Notes: a model not told the origin generated them from the letters alone. Counted from the stretch's first letter, positions 35,201-46,985 are shown. The stretch is 64,000 bases of DNA from Lithospermum erythrorhizon (GCA_019722365.1 JADFUC010000006.1:186001-250000); one strand, 5' to 3'. Numbers and translations: made by a program.

Positions 35201-38200
35201 TCTGATAATTTGTATTCTGTATAGAGAAAGATGTAATGACTGACTAAAATGAAGATTTTGAGGTTAGTGCATAAGAGGTTCCCCGACTTAAATGGGGTAA
35301 GGTGCGTCATGGGGTGTCAAATAGTAAGCAACCTTTGCTTCCGTGATAACAGGAGGTCAAGCTTCCGAAGTGCCATATCTTTTCAACAAATGCATACTTT
35401 AACCAAATGACAAAATTTGGTAAGAAATCTGCACTTATTGCGAACTAAAATGTTCTTGACTACTATAGGGTACCAAAGATCAAAACGTACTTATATTTTT
35501 TTAACTAATGGTATAATCTACTCTATTCTGAACCAGAAGATGTTGATACCTTTTAGAGTTTGTCGTCTAACCGAGGTGGTATGGTCATCCATGTATTGAG
35601 GTGTGCTCATGCTAATTAAGCCAATGAATGAAATTCGTATATCCTGACTATATATTTAAAGGAAATCTAGGCTGGAGGTGGGCAGCTCGTCTATACAGGA
35701 TGAAGTTGAAGATGTGGAAGAACAACCACTTGTTAGGCAAAGGAGAAGGCGCACATCTCCTGAATCAGTTGCGGCTGTTAATGGAATTGAAGAAGTTACT
35801 GTTAGCCCGCCTACAAGTCCTGGGGTAATTGATGAACATATGCAACAGAATGGGAGAGACTTCCACTCTGATGAGGTATTCTACTGCCTGATCAGACATC
35901 TTTAAAACCTTCACCGTGTCCCCTGCATTGTCTAATTTTTTTCTGTCATCTTTGTTGTGTTGAAGTGGGGAGGTATTTCATCAGTGGAACATGACGAAGC
36001 TGTCATGCTTGAGGCTGCTATGTTTGGCGGTGTTCCAGAAGGGAGTACTTACCGAATTCCATATGCACCTCACCAATTCATGCATAATGGTTCTGTTAGT
36101 TCTGCGGGTCCATATTCCCGGCCTGATCCTCGACCCCCATCACCATCTCTTACTGCTCAACGTTTATTACGAGAAGAACAGGTTTGTTTAAGCATGCAAA
36201 TTTTACAAACTTGAGTTTTTAGTATTGACATTAAATTCTAATGCATGCAGGATGATGAATATTTTGCATCGCTGCAAGCTGATAGAGAGAAGGAATTGAA
36301 GGCAAAAGAGGACAAAGAGGAAGCCCTTGCAGAAGAGAGAAGAAAGGAGGAGGAGTTGCTGCGTAAAATAGAGGAAGACAAGGTATCCTTTAATGTATTT
36401 ATTATGAAATTGAAGAGCTGGTACCACTGCTTGTTCGGAAGTTTACTAATTTTGTTTTCTTAAATTTACTGCAATTGTTTCTTAATCATCTGTCACCGTA
36501 TTAACATCAGACACACCAACTTACTTCGCTGTGCAATAAGACCTTTTAGCATCTCCCACTGGACTTGGATGCAATTGTACCCTTCGTTGTAAATTTATGA
36601 TCCCAGTAGTCTTGTGTGGTCTTAACTTTGTTTCTGATGTGGATGAGAAAGTATACCAGAGTCTCTTTCATAATGTTTTTCATGATCTTCAGCTATCTGT
36701 AGTTGTCTTCTTACACTGATTCGAAAAGGAAAAGGGGCTTGTTAATCGTGAAACCACTTCTATTAAATTTGTTGTTAAACTGACTTCATTATCTGAACTA
36801 GTTATCTTGTATTTTATGCTGCTGAATCTGTACATTTGTTCTCTGTTGGATTCCTAGAGGTGGACTATTGGGTGCAGCTGTTTTAAGTTGCTTTTTTCTA
36901 GGATTTAAAATGGGAAATATAATATTTTTCATGTGAATTGGTATTCTCTCAAAGCCATTTTTTCTTCTATTTTCACAAATGAAAGACCATGTCTGCAAAA
37001 CATATCGTGCACTTTACAATAGTTAGCAACCTCAAAAAGTTCTTCATTTTTGGTGTCTTCAATATAGACTAGTTTCACTTGGGGGGAATGTGTTCTTTCC
37101 GATTTAAATTCTTACATATCGGGAAGAAGTAAACAACAATATGTTCTCCTTTTTCCATGTTAGCAGTATTGTGGAAATTATTATGTTGTTCATTTTCAGG
37201 AAACTGAGAGACAACTGGCAGAAAAAGAAGCTTCACTTCCTCAGGAGCCAGCATTAAAGGATGAAAATGCAGTGACTCTTCTTGTCAGGATGCCTGATGG
37301 TAGTAGGAGGGGCCGACGATTTCTTAAATCTGACAAACTGCAGGTATTTTATCTTGGAGACTCCATAATTACAATTGATCTGCTGGCTTCATCCTGAAGA
37401 ATGTCGTATTTGTTTTGTAGTCTCTTTTCGACTTCATTGATGTTGGCAGAGTGATTAAACCTGGAACTTACAAAGTGGTAATTCTTTTAACTCCTGCTTA
37501 ATACTTTTGGTCATTGGCTATAGTAATGGCATGAATATGCCACCATTTCCTTAGAGGTATCATTTAGTTGGTTTGGATGAACTGCAATTTTACTCCTGTC
37601 CCATAACATCTGCCCTTTACTTTGATTTCTCACTTATTTCTTTTTCGACGACCCTTTAACAACTTTTTTGTATACTATTTTAATGTGATATCATGTTGTA
37701 ATGTTGTTATAGAGTTGATTGGAATTAAGTACCCCTAAATTTGGCATGAAATCATGAATCGACAAAAAAGTAAGTCTAGCTTTGTCCAGTCCATGAAGTT
37801 ATATGAGCCAGTACCCCAGCTGCAGTTCGTACTTAGCCGAACCAAACCTAGCCCACCCGTCCAAGTAAGCATGTAAAGGAGAGAATAGAGTTCTCTTGCG
37901 TTTGTCTAGATTTATCCTCTTATCAGTATCTCCTCCATGTTTTCCATGTCCCCTGGAGTCCTTAAGGTTTTATATTATTTGGCTTTAGGATGTAATTGAA
38001 TTAATCAAAAGGGCTCGTTAAACTACTTTCGCTTCTTTTTTAAATTGTGAAGTGGTAAATAGTCCTAATTTACATCAAGCTAATATGAAACTTTGTACAT
38101 CGACTCCTCATACCCGCTTAGGAGGGAGCCTCTTTTAGAGGCATTAAGGCAGTTGATGTTGATCAGTCTCCTCTCTCCCAACAAAAACAATGGAAATACC

Positions 38201-39004
38201 CTCTAAAACGGGGGGCAGTTGATCAATAACTCCTTCGCCCCTACATACATGAGTTCGGATCCTCTGTTACACTTTTGTGTGACACTCCTTTAAGATCATG
38301 ACACGTGTTTATTTATCATTTTTAAAATATCTTTTGAAAACAACACGTGTATGATCTTATCGGAGTGCCACACAAAGTGTCGCACAAAAGTGTAACAAAC
38401 GATCTTTTCCCTACATAAACAATGAAAAAGTAAAGAAAAGGGCATAAACTCATGTTGTTGACTTACTGACCATTGAGGGTGGTGGGTGGCAGCTATCCGT
38501 TAACAAGGATTAATACCTAACTAAATGCAAGGGAATTAAGTACTATTTGTAGTTTGAAACTTTGTTCTGTGACCAGCTAACTTAATGAGATCCTTATTGG
38601 CCTGATCTACTGGGCCTCAAGAGATTAATAGTCATAAGCATATGTGTTATTGTGAAGAGTACCTGTGTATAGGAGTCGATATAGAGGAATGCAACAGACT
38701 TATTCTTGATGACATACTTAATCTGTCGATAGTCAATACGCAGAAGGATCTGTTCAACTTGTGCCATAAATTTTATAAAGGGTGGAGACATTTTCGTACT
38801 ATTTGACTCATGTTCTGGGTTTTATCATATTGCAATTGGGATATGGAGCATCAGATTATCATGATTCATCTACTTGATGTGTTCATATTTGACCAGGTGA
38901 TACCATATCCTAGACGTGCATTCAGCGATGGAGAAAGCAGCCTGACTTTGAATGAGCTGGGGCTCACTAGCAAACAGGAAGCATTGTTCCTAGAGTTGAT
39001 TTAA
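32219..39004 (+). CDS. PUX8: plant UBX-domain adaptor protein, PUX8/SAY1-like, 11 exons, with two apparent lesions
   Basis: Exons as read: 32219-32302, about 33884-33945, 34108-34620, 34711-34794, 34869-34987, 35662-35875, 35966-36181, 36251-36382, 37200-37343, 37421-37477, 38897-39004. That gives roughly 577 residues if exon 3 is treated as one frame. Domains: UBA-like N-terminus ([17 protein letters not shown], then [12 protein letters not shown]), two UIM-like helices ([17 protein letters not shown] near residues 198-214; [13 protein letters not shown] near 236-248), a WGGISS...[13 protein letters not shown] block near 360, a charged coiled coil near 432-490 and a C-terminal UBX domain near 496-577 with PYPRRAF and the ending [12 protein letters not shown]. 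In this family UBX binds CDC48/p97 and UBA/UIM bind ubiquitin, so the likely role is delivering ubiquitinated clients to CDC48. Oddities: no AG acceptor where exon 2 phase requires it, and a one-base frame change in exon 3 between 34361 and 34389. Exons 4-11 have intact GT-AG sites and matching phases. The paralogue PUX9 is an alternative name. Confidence 0.9.
32516..32885 (+). repeat. intronic minisatellite: six 40-bp units plus two longer derived units
   Basis: The unit gaaaatttggaagctttttg followed by gtcattttaataattattat occurs six times head to tail from 32516 to 32755. Units 1 and 6 share the variant gtgattgtaat. After this come two longer copies (about 65 bp) that add ctgtatttggatgattaatt before each gaaaatttggaagcttttta. 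The array lies in intron 1 of the PUX8-like gene and is very homogeneous, suggesting recent expansion. Confidence 0.95.
38239..38417. mobile_element. foldback MITE in intron 10, with 9-bp target duplication
   Basis: The element at 38248-38408 (161 bp) is flanked on both sides by ccctacata (38239-38247 and 38409-38417). Its arms are inverted repeats: ctctgttacacttttgtgtg, gacactcc and gatcatgacacgtgttt on the left; aacacgtgtatgatc, ggagtgccacacaaagtgtc and gcacaaaagtgtaacaaacg on the right. The right arm has a short extra duplication (cacacaaagtgtcg). A 9-bp duplication is usual for Mutator-like elements and 8 bp for hAT, so a Mutator-type MITE is the better guess. It lies inside the last intron of the PUX8-like gene, away from the splice sites. 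Confidence 0.8.
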
Positions 39005-39850
39005 CTTATATTTATTATGTGAAGTTGGTTTAAATTGCAATACATGGTAGTATCAAAATATTCAATATCTTTGAAATTTTTCTCTTAAACACCTGGGCAA
39101 GAAAATATTGTTGGAACAATATAGTAACTACATCCAGAACTTTCAATTTTGAGTTGTGTGTATGATCTCTCTTCAATCTTCATGCATTCGGATATTGATT
39201 GGTGTGTGATGTGGAAAGTTTTTGCATGGTGGTAATTGTTTCTCGTGCACTTGCTAGTGTTAATTTCAAGAATGACTGTTAGTCGGAGATGCAATGCATG
39301 TATCGGTAGAGCAGTTCGCTCAGAATGAATATGTTCCTTAAAGTTGGCCAAGAGTGGCATCACTAAACCTAGAGATTTAAGCTGAAATGAGTCGCCTAAC
39401 CATCAGCAATTGGAGAATACATTTGTTGGAGCTATGGTGTCCGTTGTTCTGGGTAAAAACTACTTCCAAGTGTACATGGCCTCGGTGGAATATCTCACCA
39501 ACCTTGCACTACACACAATCAATTGTTTTTTGCTATACAAAAGTAACTGAATGGGTGTAATTACTTGTGCCTTGGAAATGGGGGGCTATGGAAATAGGAC
39601 CACCTGTTGATCTGTTAGCCTAATTTGTTGGAAAATTATTTGTGCGGTAAACCAAGATAGATGCATTCATTGACATAGTTAGGCAAATGGTGGTGATTGC
39701 ATTTTAATTGAGATGTTTTTAGATTTGGAGCCACTATATAGTTTGAGAGAAGCGCAAATTGTGTTTTGGCTTTATAGATGCAAGAGGATAGCTCACTATA
39801 ATGAACTTCAATTTGATGAGAGGATAGCTCAGAGTAGTGAAGTTATAAGT
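39005..39850. other. 3' flank of the PUX8-like gene, no further gene seen
   Basis: The sequence after the stop codon is not as AT-rich as the distant flanks and probably includes the 3' UTR. I see no clear aataaa signal close to the stop. The 92-codon - strand frame at 39085-39363 has no known motif. Confidence 0.4.
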
Positions 39851-39854
39851 TCTA

Positions 39855-40107
39855 TTTCCTCCGTTTTAATTTATTTGATCATGAAGTTAAAAATTAATTT
39901 ATTAAGAGGTTAAATAATATTATTAATATATTCTTAAAAGGAAATATTTTATTAAAAATATTTTTAATTAATCATGAAGATAACAATTAATCCACATTTT
40001 ATTAAGGGATAAAGAAGTGAAAAAAACTCAAAATAGAAATTAAATTGAAATTACATATGATCAATTAAAAGGAAATAAAAAGTTTTTGTTATAATAAATC
40101 GGAGTAA
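39855..40107. mobile_element. Stowaway-like MITE copy, about 250 bp, degenerate
   Basis: The left end is ttcctccgttttaatttatt then tgatcatgaagtt. The right end, at about 40085-40107 (ttgttataataaatcggagt then aaa), is a degraded inverted form. The left end matches the inverted right end of the 30389-30630 copy (gatcaagtaaattgagacgg), so both belong to one family. It lies about 850 bases past the PUX8-like stop codon. Confidence 0.55.
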
Positions 40108-40109
40108 AT

Positions 40110-41830
40110 TGAAGCTTGAGAAGGGAGACCAAAAAGTAATACTCATGATCGGTAGATCGCCGAATAGCATTCTTGAGTGGACGTCGAATTAGCCACTGCG
40201 GTGTCTTGCTGTAGCGTCGGCGTGATTCGTCCTGCGGCCAATAATGGTATTCTTGAATTCGAGAGTCGTCTTGCCGATTATTCTTGAGGGATTCTGCAAG
40301 CTATCTTTGCTATTATCAGAGGTAGGCTACGAGGCACACATGCGGCAGCGTCTCGGATACTCGTATTGGTGATGGGGCTAGCGTGCGGGGATGTCTACGT
40401 TGAACATATTAACGTATGAATATGAATTTCTTTGTCGATAATGGTATTTTCTATGCCAGTGATATTATTATCAATAACACTTTATTATTATATTGTACTC
40501 CATTTTGTTTGATTATATTAGCTCATTCCATCCAAAAGAACATTAATGAAGGATTTAGCAACGTTAAATGTATCTTTTTTTGAGTGAATAGATGAGTAAT
40601 ATTTATTTATAAATAAGATTGCAATTGAATAAAGATACTTTTACATCAATAGACTATAAATATTTTTCCAAAAAAGAATAAGATTAAAATTTGATAGACA
40701 TCGAAAATACCGATATATCCGAATGAAAATTATAATCTTGAATCTGATATAAATTATCCTTGTTAAGTCATAATAGAAAACCCTATATGTATTTGATGTA
40801 TATCATCTTTGTCTAGATCCATGTAAAGAGATAACTTGTATCCATAAATTAAACTTCAATTGGAGAAAGATAAAAAATAGAAAATATAATCTATATTTTG
40901 AAAGATAAAAATGCAAGATATATCTTGCATTCCAATATAAAAATGCAAGATAAGATCCCGCACATTTTTAGAAAATTAAAAAATGATATAAAACAGTAAA
41001 ATGGATGGATGATGATTATTCTATCCAAGGTGTATATTTGATGAAGAAGTGAAACATTTCATTGTAAAAAAGGTTGATGTTGATGAAGAATGACAATTTC
41101 TTTACTTTTGAAACGAAACACCCTCATAGTAAGACCATGTTCAATGGTTTGTTTAATAATAAGAAGTGGCGTTGAATTGGTTACAATGGTTTGGTGAAAA
41201 TGAGTGTTGAATGAGGTATTTTGAGTGTTGAAAGAATTCGACACCGGTTAAACACATTTGGAGTGGGCCAAAGGAACACGCTATGTCAAGTAATTGGTGG
41301 AGATATCATATAGATTATGTCCCAAGACTTTTTGTTTGGGAGGCTCCTTGCTTGTTATCCTTAAATATTAGAAGGATGATTATCCCAGAAATATCTCTTT
41401 CGAACTGGTCCCATGGCATCTGGCGCTTGATATAATGAGATAGCATGACGCGAGGCCGCGGCCTTGGATTCGGCAGCAATTCTTTGCTTCTTTGGGGATC
41501 GAGCCTTGTAGCCAAATCTTATGGCCTTATGACGGCAAATATCCCGTGAGATGTGCCTCGTGGGCCGGGCAGGAACATAATGATAAGATATACTTTTTGT
41601 GTTGTTTTTCTTATTGGATATGTTTATTTTGTGCCATATAAAATCTCAAAGATAATTGTTTAATAAAAAATATCATTATTTTCAATTTTTTACTTATCAA
41701 TATTCACAATTTTTTATAGTCTATAAATCGAGGGTTTCTTTACTTTATTTGGACATAAAAAATAAATTCATTTTTGCACTTCCTTTAGTTTTTTCCCCCT
41801 AAAATAAGGTTTTTATTTTAAATTTTCAAC
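40110..41830. other. no recognisable gene
   Basis: This is a mixed-composition stretch with a GC-richer patch at about 40140-40400 and a second at 41400-41570. No exon series or transposon motif is visible. The short open frames (for example 41315-41515 on -) carry no known signature. It may be part of the decayed PIF/Harbinger element whose partner gene follows. Confidence 0.35.
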
Positions 41831-41839
41831 CTCTTGAGC

Positions 41840-42725
41840 AATGGATCAAAATAATTATTATTTTGACCAAAATCCCAACAATCACTTGTTTAATAGTTAA
41901 AATCCCAACAATTTCCCAACTAGCAACCAAATTCCAAATTAACCACATTTTCAAAATTTGTAGCCAAATTTTGGTTTGCATCAATGTTCGGTATGCCTTC
42001 ATCTGTGCCAAATAACAACCCAAATTTTGGATTGATGATGAATTATGGTCAACTATCCTCTCAAACATCCAGTTATGCATGCTAATACTATTTCTGCAAG
42101 CCAAAATACAAATGTTGAAAGCTTAGCGAGAGTGCGAATTTTCAACACAAAATGAACTTGGAAGCGTAGAGTGCAAATGCTAGGTAGATGGAGAAGAGCA
42201 TATGACACTACTAAGCGTACGGAGAATGATGTTTTTGGCAAAAGCTCGTCTGATAATATCCGAGGAGAATGACAATGGCCTTTCCGATTTAATGCTAGAA
42301 TGGGATAAAGGGGCTGCGTGATCAACCACGATATATGTCTCAAGTTGGTGGAAATATTTGATGTGAGAGTAGTGGAACAAAGGAAGCTAGGTAGGCACGA
42401 TATAGGTACGACTTCAGCGAAATCCGTTAGACCGTTTCGTTCAATGGGAAGAGATGCAAGTAAAAAGAAATGTAAACGGAAAAGTTTAAGTAGAGGGAAA
42501 ATTGAGAGTTAGAGATTATTAAAGAAGCTTGGGATGAGTACAAAAAGTTTAAGGAGAAAGAATTTGAGAGACTATATAAAATTGTTTTAGCACGATAAGA
42601 GAGGGCAAGAGCTCAGCAGAAGGCAACAAGAGCACAAGAAGAGGTATCAATAATTAAGCTGGAAACAATTCGTGCAAAAAAAGAAGAAGCTATTTATGAA
42701 GCTAAGTGGCAAGAAATATTTGAAT
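41840..42725 (+). pseudogene. PIF/Harbinger partner gene (Myb/SANT-like, NAM-associated type) remnant
   Basis: It begins MDQNNYYFDQNPNNHLFN at 41840, an asparagine-rich opening like that of the plant proteins often misnamed 'glutathione S-transferase T3-like'. Further on, RPFRSMGRDASKKKCKRKS (about 42430-42485) matches their RP.GR..SK.K block. WDEYKKFKEKEFERLYKIVL, RARAQQKATRAQEEVSI and ETIRAKKEEAIYEAKWQEIF (about 42527-42725) match the NAM-associated C-terminal helix. Such proteins are the Myb/SANT-like partners encoded beside PIF/Harbinger transposases. Stops and frame breaks throughout make it non-functional. The transposase remnant 3.4 kb downstream on the same strand fits as the second gene of the same element. 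Confidence 0.72.
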
Positions 42726-42819
42726 GATTATAACAAACAAGTCCTATATATGTTGAAGGCGGAATTATTTGACAATTACAGTATCAATAATATTTATCTA
42801 GAAATAATGTCTCCATTTT

Positions 42820-42937
42820 CAATAAAAATCGATTAAATAATAAGATAATAATTCTTTCTGAAAATTCTTTTATAATATAGGTCCCAAGAAAATCATAAAT
42901 TAATAATTCTTAGAAATTGAAAAACTAATTATTACAA
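42820..42937 (-). repeat. dispersed repeat B, left half, inverted
   Basis: The reverse complement matches 20270-20390: tttttcaatttct-cgaatta, aatttatgattttc, aattattatcttatta. It lies head to head with the other half of the same repeat at 43310-43395. Confidence 0.6.
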
Positions 42938-43309
42938 CTTAATGAAAATATGACTTTATAGTTGTTTATTTTCTTTTAAAGTTCAAATCTTGTTGGAGTT
43001 CATCTCTAATATTTCTTATCGCGTCGATAGTTAAATTGTTGTATTTTTTAGAATTTTAACATAAAGTTTTGAAGAGTTTTAGGCAGCCAGAAATTAACTT
43101 CGCTTCGTGTAATAGGTTCGAGTACAACCCAATGTGAAATAGTTATGGTAATAATACTAAACTTAATACTCAAGTAATTACTATAACTAATATAAATAAT
43201 TAATATTATTTTTCTTATTATGTTAGCATGTATCTTATCTTAGATGTCAGCGTCTTTTCGGATCAATCTTAATAAATTGGTCATTAAATGTAAATAATTT
43301 TTTTAAGCT

Positions 43310-43395
43310 GATTTAGTCGGAATAGAGACAATTTATTATTTTAGAGAATTTATTAATTAATAGAACCAATAATTTATAGAGTTTTTTCTTGTATT
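43310..43395 (+). repeat. dispersed repeat B, right half, direct
   Basis: gtcggaatagagacaattta, ttattttagaga and atttattaattaatagaacc match 20405-20490. Together with 42820-42937 it shows that both halves of repeat B are present here in opposite orientations. Confidence 0.55.
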
Positions 43396-43399
43396 ATTT

Positions 43400-45220
43400 T
43401 TACAAGTGAACCCCCACCCTCATCAATTACTTTACTTCTTGATATATATATATCAAGTTGAGCATCATAGATTCCACGTCGAAGATAAAAACCCCGATAT
43501 TAGCCTACGTAGGTTTATTTCCTGGCGAAACACAAACGATTCAATACCTAGCGGACAGATCTTAATAACAAGAAAATTTAGATTTATGAGATTCTTAGTT
43601 GCCAAAGAAAGTTTAGGTCTATGAAATTTTTGAATGATTTTCCAACATTTTATTCAAATCCTTCAATACTACACAAATTTGACATGTGAAAGTTGTTGCA
43701 AATACAACAGCATCATGAAATTTTGTAATTTACGTTACTCAAGTTGACATAGTTAATTTGTATTAGACAAAAGTCGATCTTATATATCTTTGGTCATCAT
43801 TTCAGCCCGATAAATAAATAGAATAATGCAGAAAGCTGACTACTCTTTATGCGATTAATGATTCGGCTACCATGGCGAATCTTTGTATTGAAAGTGGTTA
43901 AAGAAATGATAAAATCAATTGAAACACATCCGCGATGCTTGGCGCCGTATATCCGGGGCCGGAGGCTTGGGGGCGTTAGTGTGGCGGTTCACACTTTTTA
44001 AAAAATTTACCGTATAAAATCCGTATCGCCTTAAGATGTGAAATAATATTGCCATTTTTGTCTTGTATACCCAATCAGTTGGCAAGAGTGTATTGTTTTA
44101 AGGAGATATACAAGACAAACATATTCGGATTATGATGATACAGTATTTTTTGGCAAATATGATGATACAGTACCCAATTATGTGAAATAAGTTGACGAAG
44201 TACCATATAAAATCCGCATTGCATAACAAGAAATATTTTTTTAGTTGGCTCTATATGCAATGCAAACATATTCTCCTCCTTCAATTATGATGATACAGTT
44301 GAAGTGAAGTACCCTACCACTTTGGATTTTTTGTCCCAAAATTAATGTATTGTTTTACTTCAACAGAGTCGATATCTATGTGATAGTTTTAAGCTTTGGT
44401 AGGTGGCAAGTACAAATTGTAGTGCTCATAAATATGATTTCAGAAAAAGGATGAATTTGTTTGAGCTTAATACCTTCTGAACCTTGAACCATTTCATACA
44501 AAGAGGCGTGATTGCCCCAATCATTACTTGATTAGTTTTTCTATTTTCGCTTCAAAATGAATGAGTTGGCTACATGTAGAAATGTTGTCACAAAAAAATT
44601 AGGTAAAACTATATAGATTTTTTTCTGAAAGCGAATATACTTGACTACTTATATATTTACTTTCGATTCAACCGGCTCACGCTTGACCTATTCCCGAACC
44701 ATTGCGTGCCATCTAAACCTCGCTTCATTTGTTATGCCGAGGAATATCAAAAATCAGAGATTGTCAGCGGAAATGGTCATTAGGAGGTAAGATTGTCAGT
44801 TGTAATTTGAGAATTCGCGTAAGTGGCAGCTGGATTGCGCAAATGGTGCATGGGGTGTGTGTATTGGGTGCGTAAAATGGTCACTAGAAGTGCCCTTTCA
44901 GTTATAATTTAACGGTTTTGCTAACTTTTTGGTCAAAATCTGATTTTAGAGAGTTTTTTGTGTTATAAGTTGTAACGTTAAGTAATTCATGTTAGAGTAG
45001 AAATGGTTACCGTTTGTTAGTCACTTAACATTTTAATACTCAGTATTACTTTTAATTTATAATATTTGAAAAATATCTCTAGATTAAGATTTTAAGGTAT
45101 ATCTTAAAATTAAATATTTTAAGATAATTAATATAATATTAATTTGAAATAATTTAATATATTAACTTTGAGTAAATTAATATATTTTATTATATGTTTA
45201 TTATCCTCTATATTTATTAT
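43400..45220. other. no recognisable gene
   Basis: I see no coding signature. A short imperfect duplication is present: accgtataaaatccgtatcg near 44010 and accatataaaatccgcattg near 44203. The phrase atgatgatacagt recurs at about 44132, 44160 and 44287. These look like decayed repeat material. Confidence 0.35.
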
Positions 45221-45686
45221 GAAATATTCAATAATTTTTACTATACATCGGAAATATATCGATCATATATATCTATATATATATTAACAAATTAAAAAGT
45301 ACATTCTATAATACCATTTTATTTAATGTAACCTAAAATAGAATTAGTGATTATATAATATATAAAACAAATATATAATAATTCGATATTATATTTATTG
45401 AAGGCTTTAATTTGAAGATATATAAACACCCAACAAAATAAACCCCAATTCACAGAATATTAAATACTTAGGGACGTTTAACAGCACCGATACACATTAA
45501 ATATTTATTATAGAATGATGTGATTTTATTGGTGTATATATATCTTCAAATTCGAAAGCATTTAATCAATATAATATCGAATTATTATATATTTGTTTTA
45601 TATATTATATAATCACTAATTTTATATAGGTTACATTAAATAAATTAATATTATAGAATGTACTTTTTTAATTTATTTATATAATG

Positions 45687-45725
<39 letters not shown>

Positions 45726-45768
45726 TGATATATTTGATGTATAGTAAAAAATTGTTAATAAAAAGCTT
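45221..45768. repeat. large near-perfect inverted repeat, arms about 200-220 bp, loop about 100 bp
   Basis: The left arm (about 45221-45436) contains tttttactatacatc, aaaaagtacattctataata, ttatttaatgtaacct, tagtgattatataatatata, aaacaaatatataataattc and tttgaagatatata. The right arm (about 45537-45768) is its reverse complement with few changes: tatatatcttcaaattcg, gaattattatatatttgttt, tatatattatataatcacta, aggttacattaaataa, attatagaatgtactttttt and gatgtatagtaaaaaattg. An (AT)n run at 45689-45722 expands the right arm. A transcript across it would fold into a very long hairpin. It may be a foldback MITE or a transposon with long inverted ends. No target duplication is defined. Confidence 0.88.
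45689..45722. repeat. (AT)n microsatellite inside the right hairpin arm
   Basis: This is an uninterrupted at run of about 34 bases. At the matching place in the left arm there is only a short interrupted run (tatatatctatatatatatt), so the run expanded after the arms formed. Confidence 0.9.
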
Positions 45769-46119
45769 CATCTTTGTTAACAATAGCATAAAAAGTAAGA
45801 AGGTTAGAAATTCATGCAAATCATATATAGATCTACTTCGATACTCTTATGATCGAGGCGGGATTGACATGAAGAGCAACAACTTCTTTTAAAAGGCCGA
45901 TCTCAAGGCTTTAATTTTACAAGGTATAAAAGTATATCGGTATTGTAATGTTTATTTAAATGTGATGTTTGACTACTGTTACATCAATCCATGTGAGAAA
46001 TAAAAATAATGGTTAACAATCCCATGTGTATCTGATGTTCTGAGATCACTTAAGCAAGAGATAATACATTTCTGAGAAGATAAATGCCTTGGCCGAACAA
46101 AAGATTAATTGCAGACTAT

Positions 46120-46985
46120 TTGTGAGATAAGCGAGCATCTGATAAGCTGTTTAAATGCGTGAATTTGAATGTAAGAAGCATGTCTTCTTTACGTGTTAAG
46201 GGGATGCTTTTCGGCAGCATGATAACTATTTCAAACAAAAATTTGATGCTACAAATAAAGAAAGCATATATATATTCTTTAGCAAAATATCCTAGTGTCA
46301 TGTGTATGTTAGCATATGGATTATCAGTTGATGTAGTTGATGCATATATCAAAATAGGTGGGCCCTCTTGTCTTGAAGTATTTAACTAGATTTTGCAAAG
46401 GATTGCTCTGATTGTATGAGCCACTGGAGTGTATTTGAGAGGACCTAACATTGATGATTTGCAAAGAATACTTCATGTTAGTGAGATCTTGAGCTTTCTG
46501 AATGATTGGGAGGCATCCCGATTGCATACCTTGGGCAGAAAGAAAAAATTGTCCAGTGACATTTGCATTGAGAAAGGTCAATTTACTAGAGGGGGATAAA
46601 GCAACAACAACTGTCATTCTTGAAGCAGTTTCCTCCCATGCATGATTTATGGATTGTCACGTATTTTTTAGATGTCTACATATGTTGAATGATATCAACG
46701 TCTTAGACAGATCACCAATTTTTGATGATGTCGAACAATAAAATGCTCCAAGAGTTAATTACTATGTAAATGAATGCCCATATAATCTGGCATATTATCT
46801 TGCAAATGGTATCTACCCATCATACTTGACGTTTGTCAAATCAATTGAACTTCCAATTAGTGAACAAAATAAATTATTTGCGAAATATCAAGAAGAACAT
46901 CGAAGAAAAGGATGTGGAAGGCGTTTAAATAATCCAGTCTGGATTTCAAATCATTCGCGAACTTGATTAAATTTGGGATATAAGT
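46120..46985 (+). pseudogene. PIF/Harbinger transposase remnant
   Basis: Reading across several frame breaks on the + strand, the order is MCMLAYGLSVDVVDAYIKIG (46300-46360), LRGPNIDDLQRILHVSE (about 46436-46486), then ILEAVSSHA-like and LWIVTYFLDVYIC-like segments, LNDINVLDRSPIFDDVEQ (about 46684-46740), VNYYVNECPYNLAYYLANGI then YPSYLTFVKSI (about 46755-46850), ISEQNKLFAKYQEEHRRKGC (46855-46920). These match the conserved path of plant PIF/Harbinger transposases. Landmarks are the LAYG.. D..DEY...GE block, the NDINVL block containing a catalytic aspartate, the Y.L.DGIYP block and the Q....KD.ERAFG block. Here the residues after RRK are altered and the final DDE-type acidic residue is not evident. 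The copy is dead. Confidence 0.82.

Noticed and set aside
36798..36998. Open frames on the - strand opposite PUX8-like introns and exons (for example 34445-34681, 36203-36427, 36798-36998)
   Set aside because: These are shadows of a well-supported + strand gene and lack motifs of their own.
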